NCBI RefSeq assembly: GCF_042685365.1
Contig: NZ_JBHUMY010000011.1
Coordinates: 124,001-188,000 of the forward strand
Direction of reading: 5' to 3'
Length of the DNA: 64,000 nt
DNA from: Paenibacillus_AP thailandensis
GTDB lineage: Bacteria; Bacillota; Bacilli; Paenibacillales; Paenibacillaceae
Numbering within the stretch: position 1 is the stretch's first letter; the number at the start of each line of letters is the position of its first letter. The notes under the pieces were generated by a model that did not search any database, was not told the DNA's origin, and was given only the letters and a program-made list of their open reading frames with translations. The translations under genes and the position numbers were made by a program. Shown piece after piece: positions 24,668 through 33,890 of this stretch.

Positions 24668-25948
24668 ATGGAACCGCAAGCTTATTATGCAATCGTTATT
24701 TTCCTCGTGGTATACGCCCTTATTATCTCGGAAAAAATCCACCGGACGATTCTCGCCATGCTGGGCGGCGTCGTCATGGTGGCGTTCGGCATCGTCGACC
24801 AGGAAACCGCGCTGCACCACGTCGACTTCAATACGCTGGGCCTGCTGATCGGCATGATGATCATCGTCAGCGTTACGGCCGATACCGGACTGTTCAAATT
24901 CGTCGCCGTCTGGGCCGCCAAACGCGCCAAAGGCGAACCGGTGCGCATTCTCGTCGCCTTGACCTGCATTACCGCGATCGGATCGGCTTTTCTGGACAAC
25001 GTGACGACCGTCCTGCTCATCGTGCCGGTTACGTTCAGCATTACGCGCCAGCTGGGCGTGACGCCGATTCCGTATTTGCTGGCGGAAATTATGGCGTCCA
25101 ATATCGGGGGGACGGCCACCTTGATCGGCGACCCGCCGAACATTATGATCGGCAGCGCCGTCGAAGAGCTGACCTTTATGGCGTTCATCGAAAATTTGAC
25201 GCCGGTCGTTCTCATCGTGCTGTTAACGCATATCCCGCTGTTTGTCCTGCTGTTCCGCAAACGGCTCCATACCACGGAGGAACGCAAAGCGGGCATTATG
25301 CGGATGGAAACGGCAGGACTTATCACCGACCGCAAGCTGATGAAGCTGTGCCTTGCGATTACGGGGCTGACGATACTCGGCTTTTTCCTGCACCAAGCGC
25401 TTCATATCGAATCGGCGACGGTGGCGCTCGCCGGCGCCTTCGTCCTGCTGCTTTTTGCGGGCGAGCATCGGATGGAGCAAGCGCTCACCCGCGTGGAATG
25501 GACGACGATTTTCTTTTTTGTCGGGCTGTTCGTGCTGGTGTCCGGCCTGGAGGAGACGGGCGTCATCGCCGAGCTTGCCTCGAGGGCGGTGGAGTGGACC
25601 GGCGGCGATCCGGTGGCGGCTTCGATGCTTATTCTGTGGCTTAGCGCTATCGCTTCCTCTTTCCTGGACAATATCCCGTTTGTCGCGACGATGATTCCGA
25701 TGATCCAGGAAATGGGCCGGATGGGCGTAACGGATCTGGAGCCGTTATGGTGGAGCCTTGCGCTCGGCGCTTGCTTGGGCGGCAACGGCACGCTGATCGG
25801 CGCCAGCGCCAACCTGGTCGTCGCGGGCCTGGCCGGCAAGGAAGGATACCCGATCCGGTTCGTTCCGTACTTGAAAATCGGGTTCCCGCTCATGCTTTTG
25901 TCCATTGCGATATGCAGCGTTTATATTTATTTGCGTTATTTGCTGTAG
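24668..25948 (+). CDS. ArsB/NhaD-family ion transporter
   Basis: A 426-residue membrane protein of the ion-transporter superfamily (CitMHS/ArsB/NhaD fold, PF03600) with about 11-12 hydrophobic segments. The two internal repeats each carry the re-entrant loop signature: Ser-Ala-Phe-Leu-Asp-Asn-Val-Thr-Thr and Ser-Ser-Phe-Leu-Asp-Asn-Ile-Pro-Phe, with Asn-Ile-Gly-Gly-Thr-Ala-Thr-Leu-Ile-Gly-Asp-Pro-Pro-Asn and Gly-Asn-Gly-Thr-Leu-Ile-Gly-Ala-Ser-Ala-Asn as partner loops. The substrate may be an anion such as arsenite, or Na+/H+. ATG follows GGGGGAG at a short spacing; the longer frame begins before the terminator and is rejected. Confidence 0.88.
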   Translation: MEPQAYYAIVIFLVVYALIISEKIHRTILAMLGGVVMVAFGIVDQETALHHVDFNTLGLLIGMMIIVSVTADTGLFKFVAVWAAKRAKGEPVRILVALTCITAIGSAFLDNVTTVLLIVPVTFSITRQLGVTPIPYLLAEIMASNIGGTATLIGDPPNIMIGSAVEELTFMAFIENLTPVVLIVLLTHIPLFVLLFRKRLHTTEERKAGIMRMETAGLITDRKLMKLCLAITGLTILGFFLHQALHIESATVALAGAFVLLLFAGEHRMEQALTRVEWTTIFFFVGLFVLVSGLEETGVIAELASRAVEWTGGDPVAASMLILWLSAIASSFLDNIPFVATMIPMIQEMGRMGVTDLEPLWWSLALGACLGGNGTLIGASANLVVAGLAGKEGYPIRFVPYLKIGFPLMLLSIAICSVYIYLRYLL

Positions 25949-25976
25949 CCTACCGGTACGCGCCGCAAAACCGAAA

Positions 25977-26017
25977 AAGCGCTCCATGTCTCGTCTTCCG
26001 ACGGGTATGGAGCGCTT
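25977..26017. terminator. Bidirectional terminator after the transporter gene
   Basis: An 11-bp stem AAGCGCTCCAT / ATGGAGCGCTT. The minus-strand transcript continues with TTTTTCGGTTTT; the + strand with GTTCCGTTTA. Confidence 0.7.
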
Positions 26018-26035
26018 GTTCCGTTTATGGGCTGT

Positions 26036-26167
26036 TCAGATCAGGTCGGTCAGCAATCGGGCCGCCAGCTGCCCGACCCGGTCCTTATGTTGCCTGATCG
26101 TCGTCAATCTTGGATTGCTGAAACGGCAGGCGTCAATGTCGTCGCAGCCTCGAAATGGTCTTACTTT
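26036..26167 (-). pseudogene. C-terminal remnant of a LacI-family regulator
   Basis: On the minus strand a 43-codon frame after a TGA contains Gly-Cys-Asp-Asp-Ile-Asp-Ala-Cys-Arg-Phe, Asn-Pro-Arg-Leu-Thr-Thr-Ile-Arg-Gln and Val-Gly-Gln-Leu-Ala-Ala-Arg-Leu-Leu, ending in TGA. This is the canonical tail of LacI/GalR regulators (Asp-Asp-Ile ... Pro-x-Leu-Thr-Thr-Ile-Arg-Gln ... Leu-Ala-Ala-x-Leu-Leu). No helix-turn-helix or core is present: the amidase gene occupies the upstream sequence and overlaps the frame's start. It is a stump left by deletion or rearrangement. Confidence 0.7.
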
Positions 26168-27660
26168 TCATCCGACGGCTTCAGTATGGGAGAGCGCCGA
26201 TGCCGCGTCGCCTGCTCGAACGCATAGGCCAGCCGCAGCAGCGTCGGCTCGCTGTACGCTTTGCCGATAAAGGTCATCCCTTGAGGCCCTTTCGTATTGT
26301 ACCCGCCCGGATCGAGGAGGCCCTCTTCCGCATAACCTCCCGGGACCGTAATCGACGGATAACCCGCCCGAGCGGCCACGTCGTTCAAATCCTCGTCGCC
26401 GAGTATAAGCAAGGCGTCAAGCCGATGCGCATCGATCGCATAATCGATACCTTGAGCACGGGCCATCTCCCGGTTGAGCGCTTTACTCGCCAAATATTCG
26501 GGTTCCGTCAACGTTCCGCTTGTCTCTTCCGCCCACAGCAGCACATCCTGCCCGTAGCGAAGCGCCCGCTCCGCATTCGCTTCATTGTAGGCGATCAGCT
26601 CTTTCAAGCTCCGAACCGGCTGATCTTCGCCGAGGCCGGCAAGGTAATCGTTTAACCCCTTTTTGAACTCGTAGCGCATCACGTTCGCATCCCATTCCGT
26701 CCGTTCGCAAGGAAGCTCCACCGGGTCTTCGAGGATCGCGCCTTCCTTCCGAAGGACTTCTATGGCCGCTTCCGCCACGGCAAGCCGATGGGTTTCCAGC
26801 TTTCCATAATAATAGCGGGGAATGCCGATACGAGCCCCCCGCAAGCCATCCCGCCGCAAAAAAACAGTGTAATCCGCATGCTTGCGAACGTCGGCGCTGG
26901 CGGTCATCGCGTCCCGCTCGTCGGATCCTGCGATAACGCCGAGCATAACGGCCGCGTCCGTCACCGTTCTTGTCATCGGACCCGCCGTATCCTGGGTTAT
27001 GCTGATCGGAATGATGCCCGATCTGCTGACCAGACCGACCGTCGGCTTCAAGCCGACAATGTTGTTCTGGCTGGCAGGGCTAATAATGGAGCCGCTCGTC
27101 TCCGTTCCGACCGCGGCCGCCGCCAGATGAGCCGCCACGGCGGCAGCCGACCCCGAGCTGGAGCCGCCGACGAACAGCTCGCCCGGACCGTGCGGATTGA
27201 GCACCAATCCGCCGCGCGAGCTGTAGCCCGCCCACATCGTAGACGACATGAAGTTCGCCCATTCCGTCATATTCGTTTTGCCGAGGAATACGGCGCCGGC
27301 CGCTCTTAGCCGCGCAGCGACCCCGGAATCCCGCTCCGCATGCCAATTCGCCAGAGCAATCGACCCGGCGCTCGTATGCATCCGGTCCGCCGTGCCGATA
27401 TTATCCTTGAGCAAGACCGGAATGCCGTGCAGCGGTCCGCGGCTCCCTGCCGTTAGGCGTTCACGGTCAAGCTCTCTCGCGAGCTCGAGCGCGTCCGGAT
27501 TTAGCTCCAAGATCGAGTTTAACAATCGGTCGTAACGTTCAATCCGGTCCAAATACCATTGCACGAGCTTCTCCGAATTGAGCTCCCCGTTCTCCATCGC
27601 CGACTGCAAGTCTAATAGGCTTGCTTCCAAAAGCCATTTTTCGATTACGGAGTCAGTCAT
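26161..27660 (-). CDS. Amidase-signature-family amidohydrolase
   Basis: A 499-residue cytoplasmic enzyme that hydrolyses a C-N amide bond using Ser-cisSer-Lys. The Lys lies in Pro-Val-Leu-Leu-Lys-Asp-Asn-Ile-Gly, the Ser-rich signature is Gly-Gly-Ser-Ser-Ser-Gly-Ser-Ala-Ala-Ala, and the nucleophile follows in Gly-Thr-Glu-Thr-Ser-Gly-Ser-Ile. It is most like stand-alone amidases rather than GatA; no gatC or gatB is nearby. ATG 27660 is preferred because AAGGAG lies six bases upstream. The 66-base gap from the response-regulator gene has no terminator, so partial co-transcription is possible. Confidence 0.9.
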   Translation of the reverse strand: MTDSVIEKWLLEASLLDLQSAMENGELNSEKLVQWYLDRIERYDRLLNSILELNPDALELARELDRERLTAGSRGPLHGIPVLLKDNIGTADRMHTSAGSIALANWHAERDSGVAARLRAAGAVFLGKTNMTEWANFMSSTMWAGYSSRGGLVLNPHGPGELFVGGSSSGSAAAVAAHLAAAAVGTETSGSIISPASQNNIVGLKPTVGLVSRSGIIPISITQDTAGPMTRTVTDAAVMLGVIAGSDERDAMTASADVRKHADYTVFLRRDGLRGARIGIPRYYYGKLETHRLAVAEAAIEVLRKEGAILEDPVELPCERTEWDANVMRYEFKKGLNDYLAGLGEDQPVRSLKELIAYNEANAERALRYGQDVLLWAEETSGTLTEPEYLASKALNREMARAQGIDYAIDAHRLDALLILGDEDLNDVAARAGYPSITVPGGYAEEGLLDPGGYNTKGPQGMTFIGKAYSEPTLLRLAYAFEQATRHRRSPILKPSDEK

Positions 27661-27726
27661 CCGTTTCTCCTTCCCGCCGTCCAAGCCCCGGCATCAAAAA
27701 GTACCCTCGTTTCTATTTTTGCGGAA

Positions 27727-28362
27727 TTAGCCCGACAACCCGGCCTCCTTCACCTTGGCGACCGCCTCGGCCCGGTCGGAAACTTGAAGCTTGTTGAATA
27801 TATTCGTCATGTAATTGGAGACGGTCTTCGGGCTTAACATGAGACGCTTTGAAATTTCGGCATTGGAAATCCCTTCGACGACCAGACCAAGCACCTCTCT
27901 TTCCCGATAAGTCAGCTCGGTGAACGAATCCAGGCGATGCGTCGGTCTCGTAACGAAATCGATCATGCGGGCCGCGACGTCGCCGCTGAAGATGGCTTCG
28001 CCGGAAGCAACGGCCCAGATGGCCCGAATGATATCGTCCCTGTCCGAATCCTTTAGAATATATCCTCGCGCGCCCGCTTTCATGGCCGTAATGACCGAGG
28101 CGTCGTCCTTGAACATCGAGCAGATCAGAATACCGATTTGCGGTTCGGCCGACCGAATTTGCGCGGTGGCCTCAATCCCGTTCAGTCCGGGCATGCGTAT
28201 ATCCATCACCACGATATCGGGCTTCAGCTCAAGGGCCAAACGCACCGCGTCCTCTCCCGTTGCCGCTTCGCCTACGACCGTCAGGCCCTCGGCGTTCTCC
28301 AGAATGCTTCGAACCCCCTCCCGAAACATCGGATGGTCGTCGGCAAGCAAAATACGCAGCAT
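27727..28362 (-). CDS. NarL/FixJ-family response regulator
   Basis: A 211-residue two-component regulator: receiver domain (1-120) with the acidic pair Asp8-Asp9, phospho-acceptor Asp54 in Val-Val-Met-Asp-Ile-Arg-Met-Pro-Gly and the conserved Lys in Ile-Leu-Lys-Asp; then a LuxR-type helix-turn-helix (Leu-Thr-Tyr-Arg-Glu-Arg-Glu-Val-Leu through Lys-Thr-Val-Ser-Asn-Tyr). The histidine-kinase stop is one base upstream, so it is partnered with that kinase. The ATG at 28362 has GGAGG six bases upstream; the extra 64 codons of open frame overlap the kinase gene. Confidence 0.93.
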   Translation of the reverse strand: MLRILLADDHPMFREGVRSILENAEGLTVVGEAATGEDAVRLALELKPDIVVMDIRMPGLNGIEATAQIRSAEPQIGILICSMFKDDASVITAMKAGARGYILKDSDRDDIIRAIWAVASGEAIFSGDVAARMIDFVTRPTHRLDSFTELTYREREVLGLVVEGISNAEISKRLMLSPKTVSNYMTNIFNKLQVSDRAEAVAKVKEAGLSG

Positions 28363-28363
28363 T

Positions 28364-30553
28364 TTAAACCTCCTTCCCTTTAACGATTCCCGCTCGCAGC
28401 GGCAGCGCCGCGGATACATGCGTCCCGCCCGCTTCGGCGCTCTCAATCGTACAGCGGCCTCCCAACTCTTCGGCCCGTTCCCGAAGGGAGAACAAGCCGA
28501 GCCCGCCTTCCTGCTGCGCCGGGCTTGCGCCAAGTCCGACTCCGTTATCGACAATGTCGATCTTCATCATGCCGTCACCCTCCATGAGGACGATCCGGAC
28601 TAAACAAAAGCTCGCCCGCGCATGTTTTACGACATTGAGCATCGCTTCCGTCACGATCCGGTAAGCGCCTACCTCGACCGCGGCCGGCAGCGGGGGCAGC
28701 TGCTCCGGCAGATCCAGCTCCACCCGAAGCGGCTCGGCCGCCGCGATATCCTTCACCCGCTGCAGCTGCAGAAGCTGTTCGACGCGCTGTCCGATTGCTC
28801 CGCTTAGTCCAAGCTCATCCAGCGCCTGCGGTCTTAAATCGTAAACGATCCCTCTTATTTCGTTTACGGTTTCCCCGATGTCTTGCTTGAACTTGTTCAT
28901 AATGTCGATGGCTTTATTCGGATCCTTCCGTATCCAATCGACGACCAGATCGGAGGTCAGACGCATAGCCGCCAATCGCGGCGCAATATCGTCGTGAAGA
29001 TTTTTGCGGATCGACCTTCGCTCCTCTTCCCTTGCAAAAATAAGCTGCTCCCGCATCTCCTGCAAATCGCCCAGCAGCATCCGGATGTCCATCGCTTGCT
29101 TTACGCCTTGCACAACAACCCCCGCTTGGCGCGCGAGGATGTTCAGCAGCTTCCAGTCCGCATCGCTAAAGCTTTCCTCCGGACCGCGCGTGCATACGAG
29201 CAAGGAGCCGAGCTCTTGCCCGCCGGCGACCAGCGGAAGCTGCGATACTTTGCCGCCTGCCTCGAATCCGGCCGAAGCCATGCGCTGCGCTTCGCCTTGA
29301 TGCGTCACGTGAATGGCGGCATAAGGAAGGCGAAGCGAGTCCTTTACGGTTCGGACAACGAGATCCAGTACGGCCTCCGGAGACGAAGGCTCCTTCAGCC
29401 GGTTCCCGAGCTTTTCCAGAACGGAGAAGGGATCGGTCTGAACCCCGTAGACGAGCCGGTTCACGCCGCGCTGCAGCTTCTCCTTCAATGGGGCAAACAC
29501 GACGGCCACAATTCCCGCGCCGATCAGCGAGGAGATCATGCCCGGGTCCGAACGGAAAAGATAAGAAAGGTACCAAACGGTCAAAGAATACGTCGCTACG
29601 ACGGCTGCGCTGAGGCAGCCGTACAGGAGCGTCCGGTTGACGATCGGATCGATATCCCACAGCCGTTTTCTCAGCATCGAGATGCCAAGCGTAACCGGGA
29701 TCGGCAGCATGACGAGGAGGACGGCGACATCCAGCGCCAGCATCGCCTCGGGTGAGGCCGTTTCATAAAAATGACGGTCATACAGCAAAGGAGCGGCCGA
29801 TACGGCAAGCAGCCCCGTTATCGACAAGCTTAGACCGAACACGACCCATTTGGTCTGCTGCTTCTCCTCCACTTCGGCATATACGCGATAACGGATCCAT
29901 TGATTCCAAATAATCGTGCCGTACAACAGGAGCATCCACAGCAGCGTCAGCCAGATCGGCCACTGGGCGGCCCCCCATGGCCGGTCCGGAAAGTACCAAG
30001 CGATGCTTCTGGCTGCGGCCAGCGCAACCGCAAACCAAAACATCGGTTTGACGACGATTTTCCCGTTCGGGAACAGCGTTAGAAAAAGGACAAAGGACAA
30101 GGTCGACAAGTCGCTCATAAAGCTGGCCGCCCACCCCAGCTGCGCCCATTGAAGCTCGATAAAGCCCGAAGTATGAAAGGAAATCAGCGCGATTGCGGCA
30201 ATCCAGGACAACGGCTCCTTCGGTCTTTTGCGCAATATGACGGCCGCGGTCAAAAAATAGACGGCGAAATCGGCCAAACTAATGGCCGTATAAAGCCCGG
30301 CAAAACCGCCGTTCGAAAGTCCCAGCCGGAAAACGGCGTCCGCGGGAAGCGGAGTCAAGGCGCTGAATTCGCATCGGCTTTGCAGGCAGACGTCTCTTAA
30401 GTAGACGTAGTATGAAGGGATTTTCCAAAGAAACAGCACGATGTACGCCGCGCATAACACGAAAGCGCCCCAACGCAAAGCGGACCGCCCCCTTAATGGG
30501 CGGCGGCCGTCCGGCGGATCGCGCAGCAGCGAATTGATTTTCGATATGACCAT
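28364..30553 (-). CDS. ComP-like membrane histidine kinase with GAF domain
   Basis: A 729-residue sensor kinase. The N-terminal ~370 residues hold about eight to ten membrane segments and the Leu-Trp-Asp-Ile-Asp-Pro-Ile-Val-Asn-Arg-Thr-Leu motif typical of ComP-like kinases. A GAF domain (about 385-500) follows. HisKA_3 has the phospho-acceptor His520 in Lys-Asn-Leu-His-Asp-Asp-Ile-Ala-Pro-Arg-Leu, then HATPase_c with Asp-Asn-Gly-Val-Gly-Leu and Gly-Leu-Gly-Leu-Phe-Ser. The signal is unknown; ComP itself senses a peptide, but no comX/comQ-like gene is beside it. ATG 30553 is 5-6 bases after AGGTGA. Confidence 0.9.
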   Translation of the reverse strand: MVISKINSLLRDPPDGRRPLRGRSALRWGAFVLCAAYIVLFLWKIPSYYVYLRDVCLQSRCEFSALTPLPADAVFRLGLSNGGFAGLYTAISLADFAVYFLTAAVILRKRPKEPLSWIAAIALISFHTSGFIELQWAQLGWAASFMSDLSTLSFVLFLTLFPNGKIVVKPMFWFAVALAAARSIAWYFPDRPWGAAQWPIWLTLLWMLLLYGTIIWNQWIRYRVYAEVEEKQQTKWVVFGLSLSITGLLAVSAAPLLYDRHFYETASPEAMLALDVAVLLVMLPIPVTLGISMLRKRLWDIDPIVNRTLLYGCLSAAVVATYSLTVWYLSYLFRSDPGMISSLIGAGIVAVVFAPLKEKLQRGVNRLVYGVQTDPFSVLEKLGNRLKEPSSPEAVLDLVVRTVKDSLRLPYAAIHVTHQGEAQRMASAGFEAGGKVSQLPLVAGGQELGSLLVCTRGPEESFSDADWKLLNILARQAGVVVQGVKQAMDIRMLLGDLQEMREQLIFAREEERRSIRKNLHDDIAPRLAAMRLTSDLVVDWIRKDPNKAIDIMNKFKQDIGETVNEIRGIVYDLRPQALDELGLSGAIGQRVEQLLQLQRVKDIAAAEPLRVELDLPEQLPPLPAAVEVGAYRIVTEAMLNVVKHARASFCLVRIVLMEGDGMMKIDIVDNGVGLGASPAQQEGGLGLFSLRERAEELGGRCTIESAEAGGTHVSAALPLRAGIVKGKEV

Positions 30554-30577
30554 GAATCTCACCTTTTTGCAGTCTGC

Positions 30578-31393
30578 TTATCGTTGAATCGAATACGGGT
30601 TGCTTAATGACGAGCCGGGCGCCAGCTGCCGCAGCACGACAACGCCGTAGACGAGACCGTATACAATGGCCGCCGCCCCGCCGGCTATCCCCCAGCTGCC
30701 CGGATAGTCCGGCAGAGTAATCGAAGCGGCTCCCATGTATAGATAGGCAAGCGCTTGAACAATCCCCAGCGTGCGGGCTCCGGCGCGCGAGGTGGCCGTC
30801 AAATACCCGGCATAAAGAAGCGATAAGCCAAGCGCGGTGCCTTCTCCCCAGCGAAACTGCATTTGCGCATCGCCGATTTGCCCGGCGACCCCTTGGATCA
30901 TGAAAGGAAGCAGTCCCAGAAGCGCGATTCCGCTCATGATTAGTAACGGCCGGTTGATCGTTTTAGGTTCGCGGGGGCGGAGCATCTCAAGCCGTTTCGG
31001 ATACGCGGCAAACAAAACGGCGAGCACTGCGGCAAATAAAATAAAAACGAAAAACGATTGCTTGGCCAGCGCCGGATCCGTCAGCAGCAGCGTGCCGAGG
31101 AAAATAAGATGCCCGACGAAATAGAAATGAAGCAGCAGCGGGTTGTCAAGCGGAGACCGCAGCATGGCCAGCAGGCTAAAGCTGAATAAAATGCCGATCA
31201 ACGCGCCATGAGACGCGGCATGAAATCTCAATTCCTCCGGGAGCGGCGTCGAGGCCATAAACGAACGAATCCATGGCTCCAGCCCTTCGGACAACCCCTG
31301 CAGCATGATAAGCCCTGCAGCCGCAAAGACAACGGCAAAAAAACGAAATACGATCCCTGCCAAAATCCGTGTACCTCTTGTTTCGTTTTTCAT
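30578..31393 (-). CDS. Multi-spanning membrane protein of unknown function
   Basis: A 271-residue integral membrane protein with about eight hydrophobic segments and short loops. I do not recognise the family. An N-terminal Arg/Lys-rich tail suggests the N-terminus is inside. It begins with ATG after CGGAGG, and its stop lies 24 bases before the kinase start, so it is probably the first gene of the operon membrane protein - kinase - response regulator. It could be an accessory sensor for the kinase or its regulatory target. Confidence 0.75.
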   Translation of the reverse strand: MKNETRGTRILAGIVFRFFAVVFAAAGLIMLQGLSEGLEPWIRSFMASTPLPEELRFHAASHGALIGILFSFSLLAMLRSPLDNPLLLHFYFVGHLIFLGTLLLTDPALAKQSFFVFILFAAVLAVLFAAYPKRLEMLRPREPKTINRPLLIMSGIALLGLLPFMIQGVAGQIGDAQMQFRWGEGTALGLSLLYAGYLTATSRAGARTLGIVQALAYLYMGAASITLPDYPGSWGIAGGAAAIVYGLVYGVVVLRQLAPGSSLSNPYSIQR

Positions 31394-31569
31394 TGTAACG
31401 CCTCCGTTTTATGATTTGACTATTATGCATTCAGCTTACCAGAGACGTTTTCCCGGTTTGCAGAGAGCGCATCCCGGTTCAATAGGAAAAACGGCCGGGA
31501 TTTGTCGGGACAAGCGAATATGCGATCATGCAGGTAACGCGGCAAAGCGAAAGCGGAAGTATTGCCGCG

Positions 31570-33639
31570 TCAGTCCGTCATCAACTTGCCGGCAAGCTGC
31601 ATCCGCGAATGAACGCCGAGCTTCGCATAAATCGCTTTTAAATGCTTCTTAACCGTGACCTCGGAGATGAACAGCCTGCTGGCGGCATCGCTGTTGGAAA
31701 AGCCGGCCAGCACAAGCTCCGCTACCTCCTTCTCGCGCTTCGTCAGCAGGCTCATGAGGGCTTCTTTCCGCTTGGCGGCCCCGTCGGCGTTCCCGGTTTT
31801 CACGTCTGCGCTCCCGCCGGGCTGCCACCTGAGCCCCGCTTGTTGAAACAAACTTTCCAAAAAGCCGCGAAGCCGGTCTCCCCTCGTATCGAGCACATAG
31901 GTCGGCGTTGCCGTCTTGCCGTCGTAATTGAAGTGATACGCATGCTCTGCCGTACAAAAGCCAAAACCCGGGTATGCATTGCGGCTAATCCCCGACGGGT
32001 AAGGGGAGCATACGACGATGCCGCCGGAGCACAAATAGGCGTAAATCAAATCGATGGCCTCCTTGCGCATATCCGGGTCCAGCACGTCCTCGAAGTCCAT
32101 TACCCGCATGAACCAGCCCGCCGGCCGTTCCCGCGGCGCATGGAGCGACGCTTTATCCTCCGGCTTCAATCCCGCCAAATAGGGCCCGCATATCGGTTCC
32201 TTTTCCATATATTCGACGGTCCCCTCATGAAACGGGATAAATACGGCGATGCCGCACGCGCGGCCGTCTTGATCCCTCAGCAGCTTGATCGAATCCTTAT
32301 CCAGCTCAAACAACCGCCGTACGTCTACGAGAGCGACGTTCCAGCGAATCTCTTCCGCCGAATACTCGATCCGAAACGACGCCCCGGTTTCCGGATCGAC
32401 GCCGGCGCCCGAGATGCTTTCCGTCCAATGCTGGCGGCAATGAATATAAGCGGCCGCTTCGGAAAGCGTCGTCTCCGTTACCGGCTCCCAGTAGAAAGAG
32501 CTTTGCGACGGCTCCGCCGACAACGCGCGCAGCACGTCCGCGCCGACATAGCGGAACAGCTCGCCGACCTCCCATCCCGTTTGTCTCCGGCCGCTTGCGG
32601 CCCATACCGCATCGGCGTAGTAGCCGGCGCCGCGCTCGCACAGCCGCTTGTACCGGTTGGGCAAGCGCAGCTTGAGCCTGGCGCTCGTCGTCTCCCGCAT
32701 CAAATCGTGAAGCCGCCAGCCCCGATCCGACCGGTGAACGAAAGAAAGCGATGTCAACCGGTCGAATACGTCCGGCGCTACCTCCTCTTCCATCACGAAG
32801 GACAACATCTCCTGATTGAAATGCCGAAGCACGGAAGCGGCTTCCACGACATTGCGCAGCTCCTGGTCGGGGACCTCCCTCATCCACAACGAGGCCGCCT
32901 GTTCGAACCAGTCGGCCCCGGCCGTCAACGGTTCCCCTGCCATATAGGCTTGCGCGGCGGCCGCGAGAGACATGGCGAGCGGATGCCCTTTGGTCAGCCG
33001 CCAGATCCGCTCGGCCGCTTCTTCTCCGCCGGAGCCTAAACGCGTCAAATATTCCCCGCACTCCGATTTGTTCAAATGCCGAAGCGGCAGCTGCACGAGC
33101 TTCTCCCGCCAGGCGGGAGACGACGTCCATACGCCTTGCAGCGGATGGCGGCCGGCAGTCAGCGCAATCGTCCGTTCCGGAAGAAAAGCGAACAACCGCT
33201 CGCGCAGCCAATTTTCCATATCCGCCATCTCCTCGAACGTATCGAAGGCCACGACTACTGGCGAGATCTTCGCAAGCCGTCCTATCGCCTCAAGCCATCC
33301 ATTCAAGCCCAAGCCGCCTGTGGCATCGGCCGCTGCCAAAGATCCAAGCTGTTCGCGGGTCTGACGCAGAAGCGCCTCCGCAATCCCTTGCTCCGTATGA
33401 ACAAAATCCCGGCTGTCCAGCAGCAGGAAATGCGCCCCCGCGAGTTGCGCTTCATTCCGGAATACCCGAAGCAGCGTGCTTTTTCCGACGCCTCCGGTGC
33501 CATAGACATGCACGGCGCGCATCCGGCCGTCCAGTCCGCCGGCTTCATCCAGCAGGCAGCGAAACCGCCGCAGCTCCTCGTCCCGGCCGACAACGAAATA
33601 CCGCTCCCGTTCATCGATTGGGCTATAAATTTGACCCAT
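31570..33639 (-). CDS. Large ATP-binding LuxR-family regulator with atypical middle domain
   Basis: A 689-residue regulator. Residues 15-300 form a STAND-type ATPase (AAA/NB-ARC-like): Val-Gly-Arg-Asp-Glu-Glu-Leu, Walker A Gly-Thr-Gly-Gly-Val-Gly-Lys-Ser-Thr (about 47-55) and a Walker B-like Val-Val-Val-Ala-Phe-Asp-Thr-Phe. A winged-helix segment follows. The C-terminus (about 625-689) is a LuxR helix-turn-helix, Leu-Thr-Lys-Arg-Glu-Lys-Glu-Val-Ala through Val-Lys-Lys-His-Leu. Where MalT-like proteins carry TPR repeats, residues ~370-600 instead form a mixed alpha/beta domain I cannot place; parts resemble acyltransferase folds. The start is ATG, seven bases after AGAAGGG. It probably controls the membrane protein-kinase-regulator genes downstream. 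Confidence 0.82.
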   Translation of the reverse strand: MGQIYSPIDERERYFVVGRDEELRRFRCLLDEAGGLDGRMRAVHVYGTGGVGKSTLLRVFRNEAQLAGAHFLLLDSRDFVHTEQGIAEALLRQTREQLGSLAAADATGGLGLNGWLEAIGRLAKISPVVVAFDTFEEMADMENWLRERLFAFLPERTIALTAGRHPLQGVWTSSPAWREKLVQLPLRHLNKSECGEYLTRLGSGGEEAAERIWRLTKGHPLAMSLAAAAQAYMAGEPLTAGADWFEQAASLWMREVPDQELRNVVEAASVLRHFNQEMLSFVMEEEVAPDVFDRLTSLSFVHRSDRGWRLHDLMRETTSARLKLRLPNRYKRLCERGAGYYADAVWAASGRRQTGWEVGELFRYVGADVLRALSAEPSQSSFYWEPVTETTLSEAAAYIHCRQHWTESISGAGVDPETGASFRIEYSAEEIRWNVALVDVRRLFELDKDSIKLLRDQDGRACGIAVFIPFHEGTVEYMEKEPICGPYLAGLKPEDKASLHAPRERPAGWFMRVMDFEDVLDPDMRKEAIDLIYAYLCSGGIVVCSPYPSGISRNAYPGFGFCTAEHAYHFNYDGKTATPTYVLDTRGDRLRGFLESLFQQAGLRWQPGGSADVKTGNADGAAKRKEALMSLLTKREKEVAELVLAGFSNSDAASRLFISEVTVKKHLKAIYAKLGVHSRMQLAGKLMTD

Positions 33640-33836
33640 ACTTTTACCCTTCTCCCATTCATTTTCCAATTTACTGGTTAACTATTTCGCGGCCCGGGCC
33701 GGCACTTCCTCTTTTCCCAGGCCTTGGAAGAATCACGATCGGGAAGAAAGAATGACGAGATCACGCCTTCGGATGCCAATCGGATCGGCACAATATGATT
33801 CAACCGAATGCGGCCCGCATAAGATACCGTAAAAAA

Positions 33837-33870
33837 AAGCCGGCCGTTCACGCTGGAACGGCACCGGCTT
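33837..33870 (-). terminator. Terminator of the giant SLH-protein gene
   Basis: A two-part stem AAGCCGG+CCGTTC / GAACGG+CCGGCTT (with a CA bulge), continuing into eight U on the minus strand (33838-33831). It starts 20 bases after the stop codon. Confidence 0.85.
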
Positions 33871-33890
33871 CTTGTTCTTTCTCGTTTGAC

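Noticed and set aside
31537..31570. Terminator between the LuxR-type gene and the membrane protein gene
   Set aside because: A 9-bp stem ACGCGGCAA / TTGCCGCGT is present but no U-tract follows on the minus strand.
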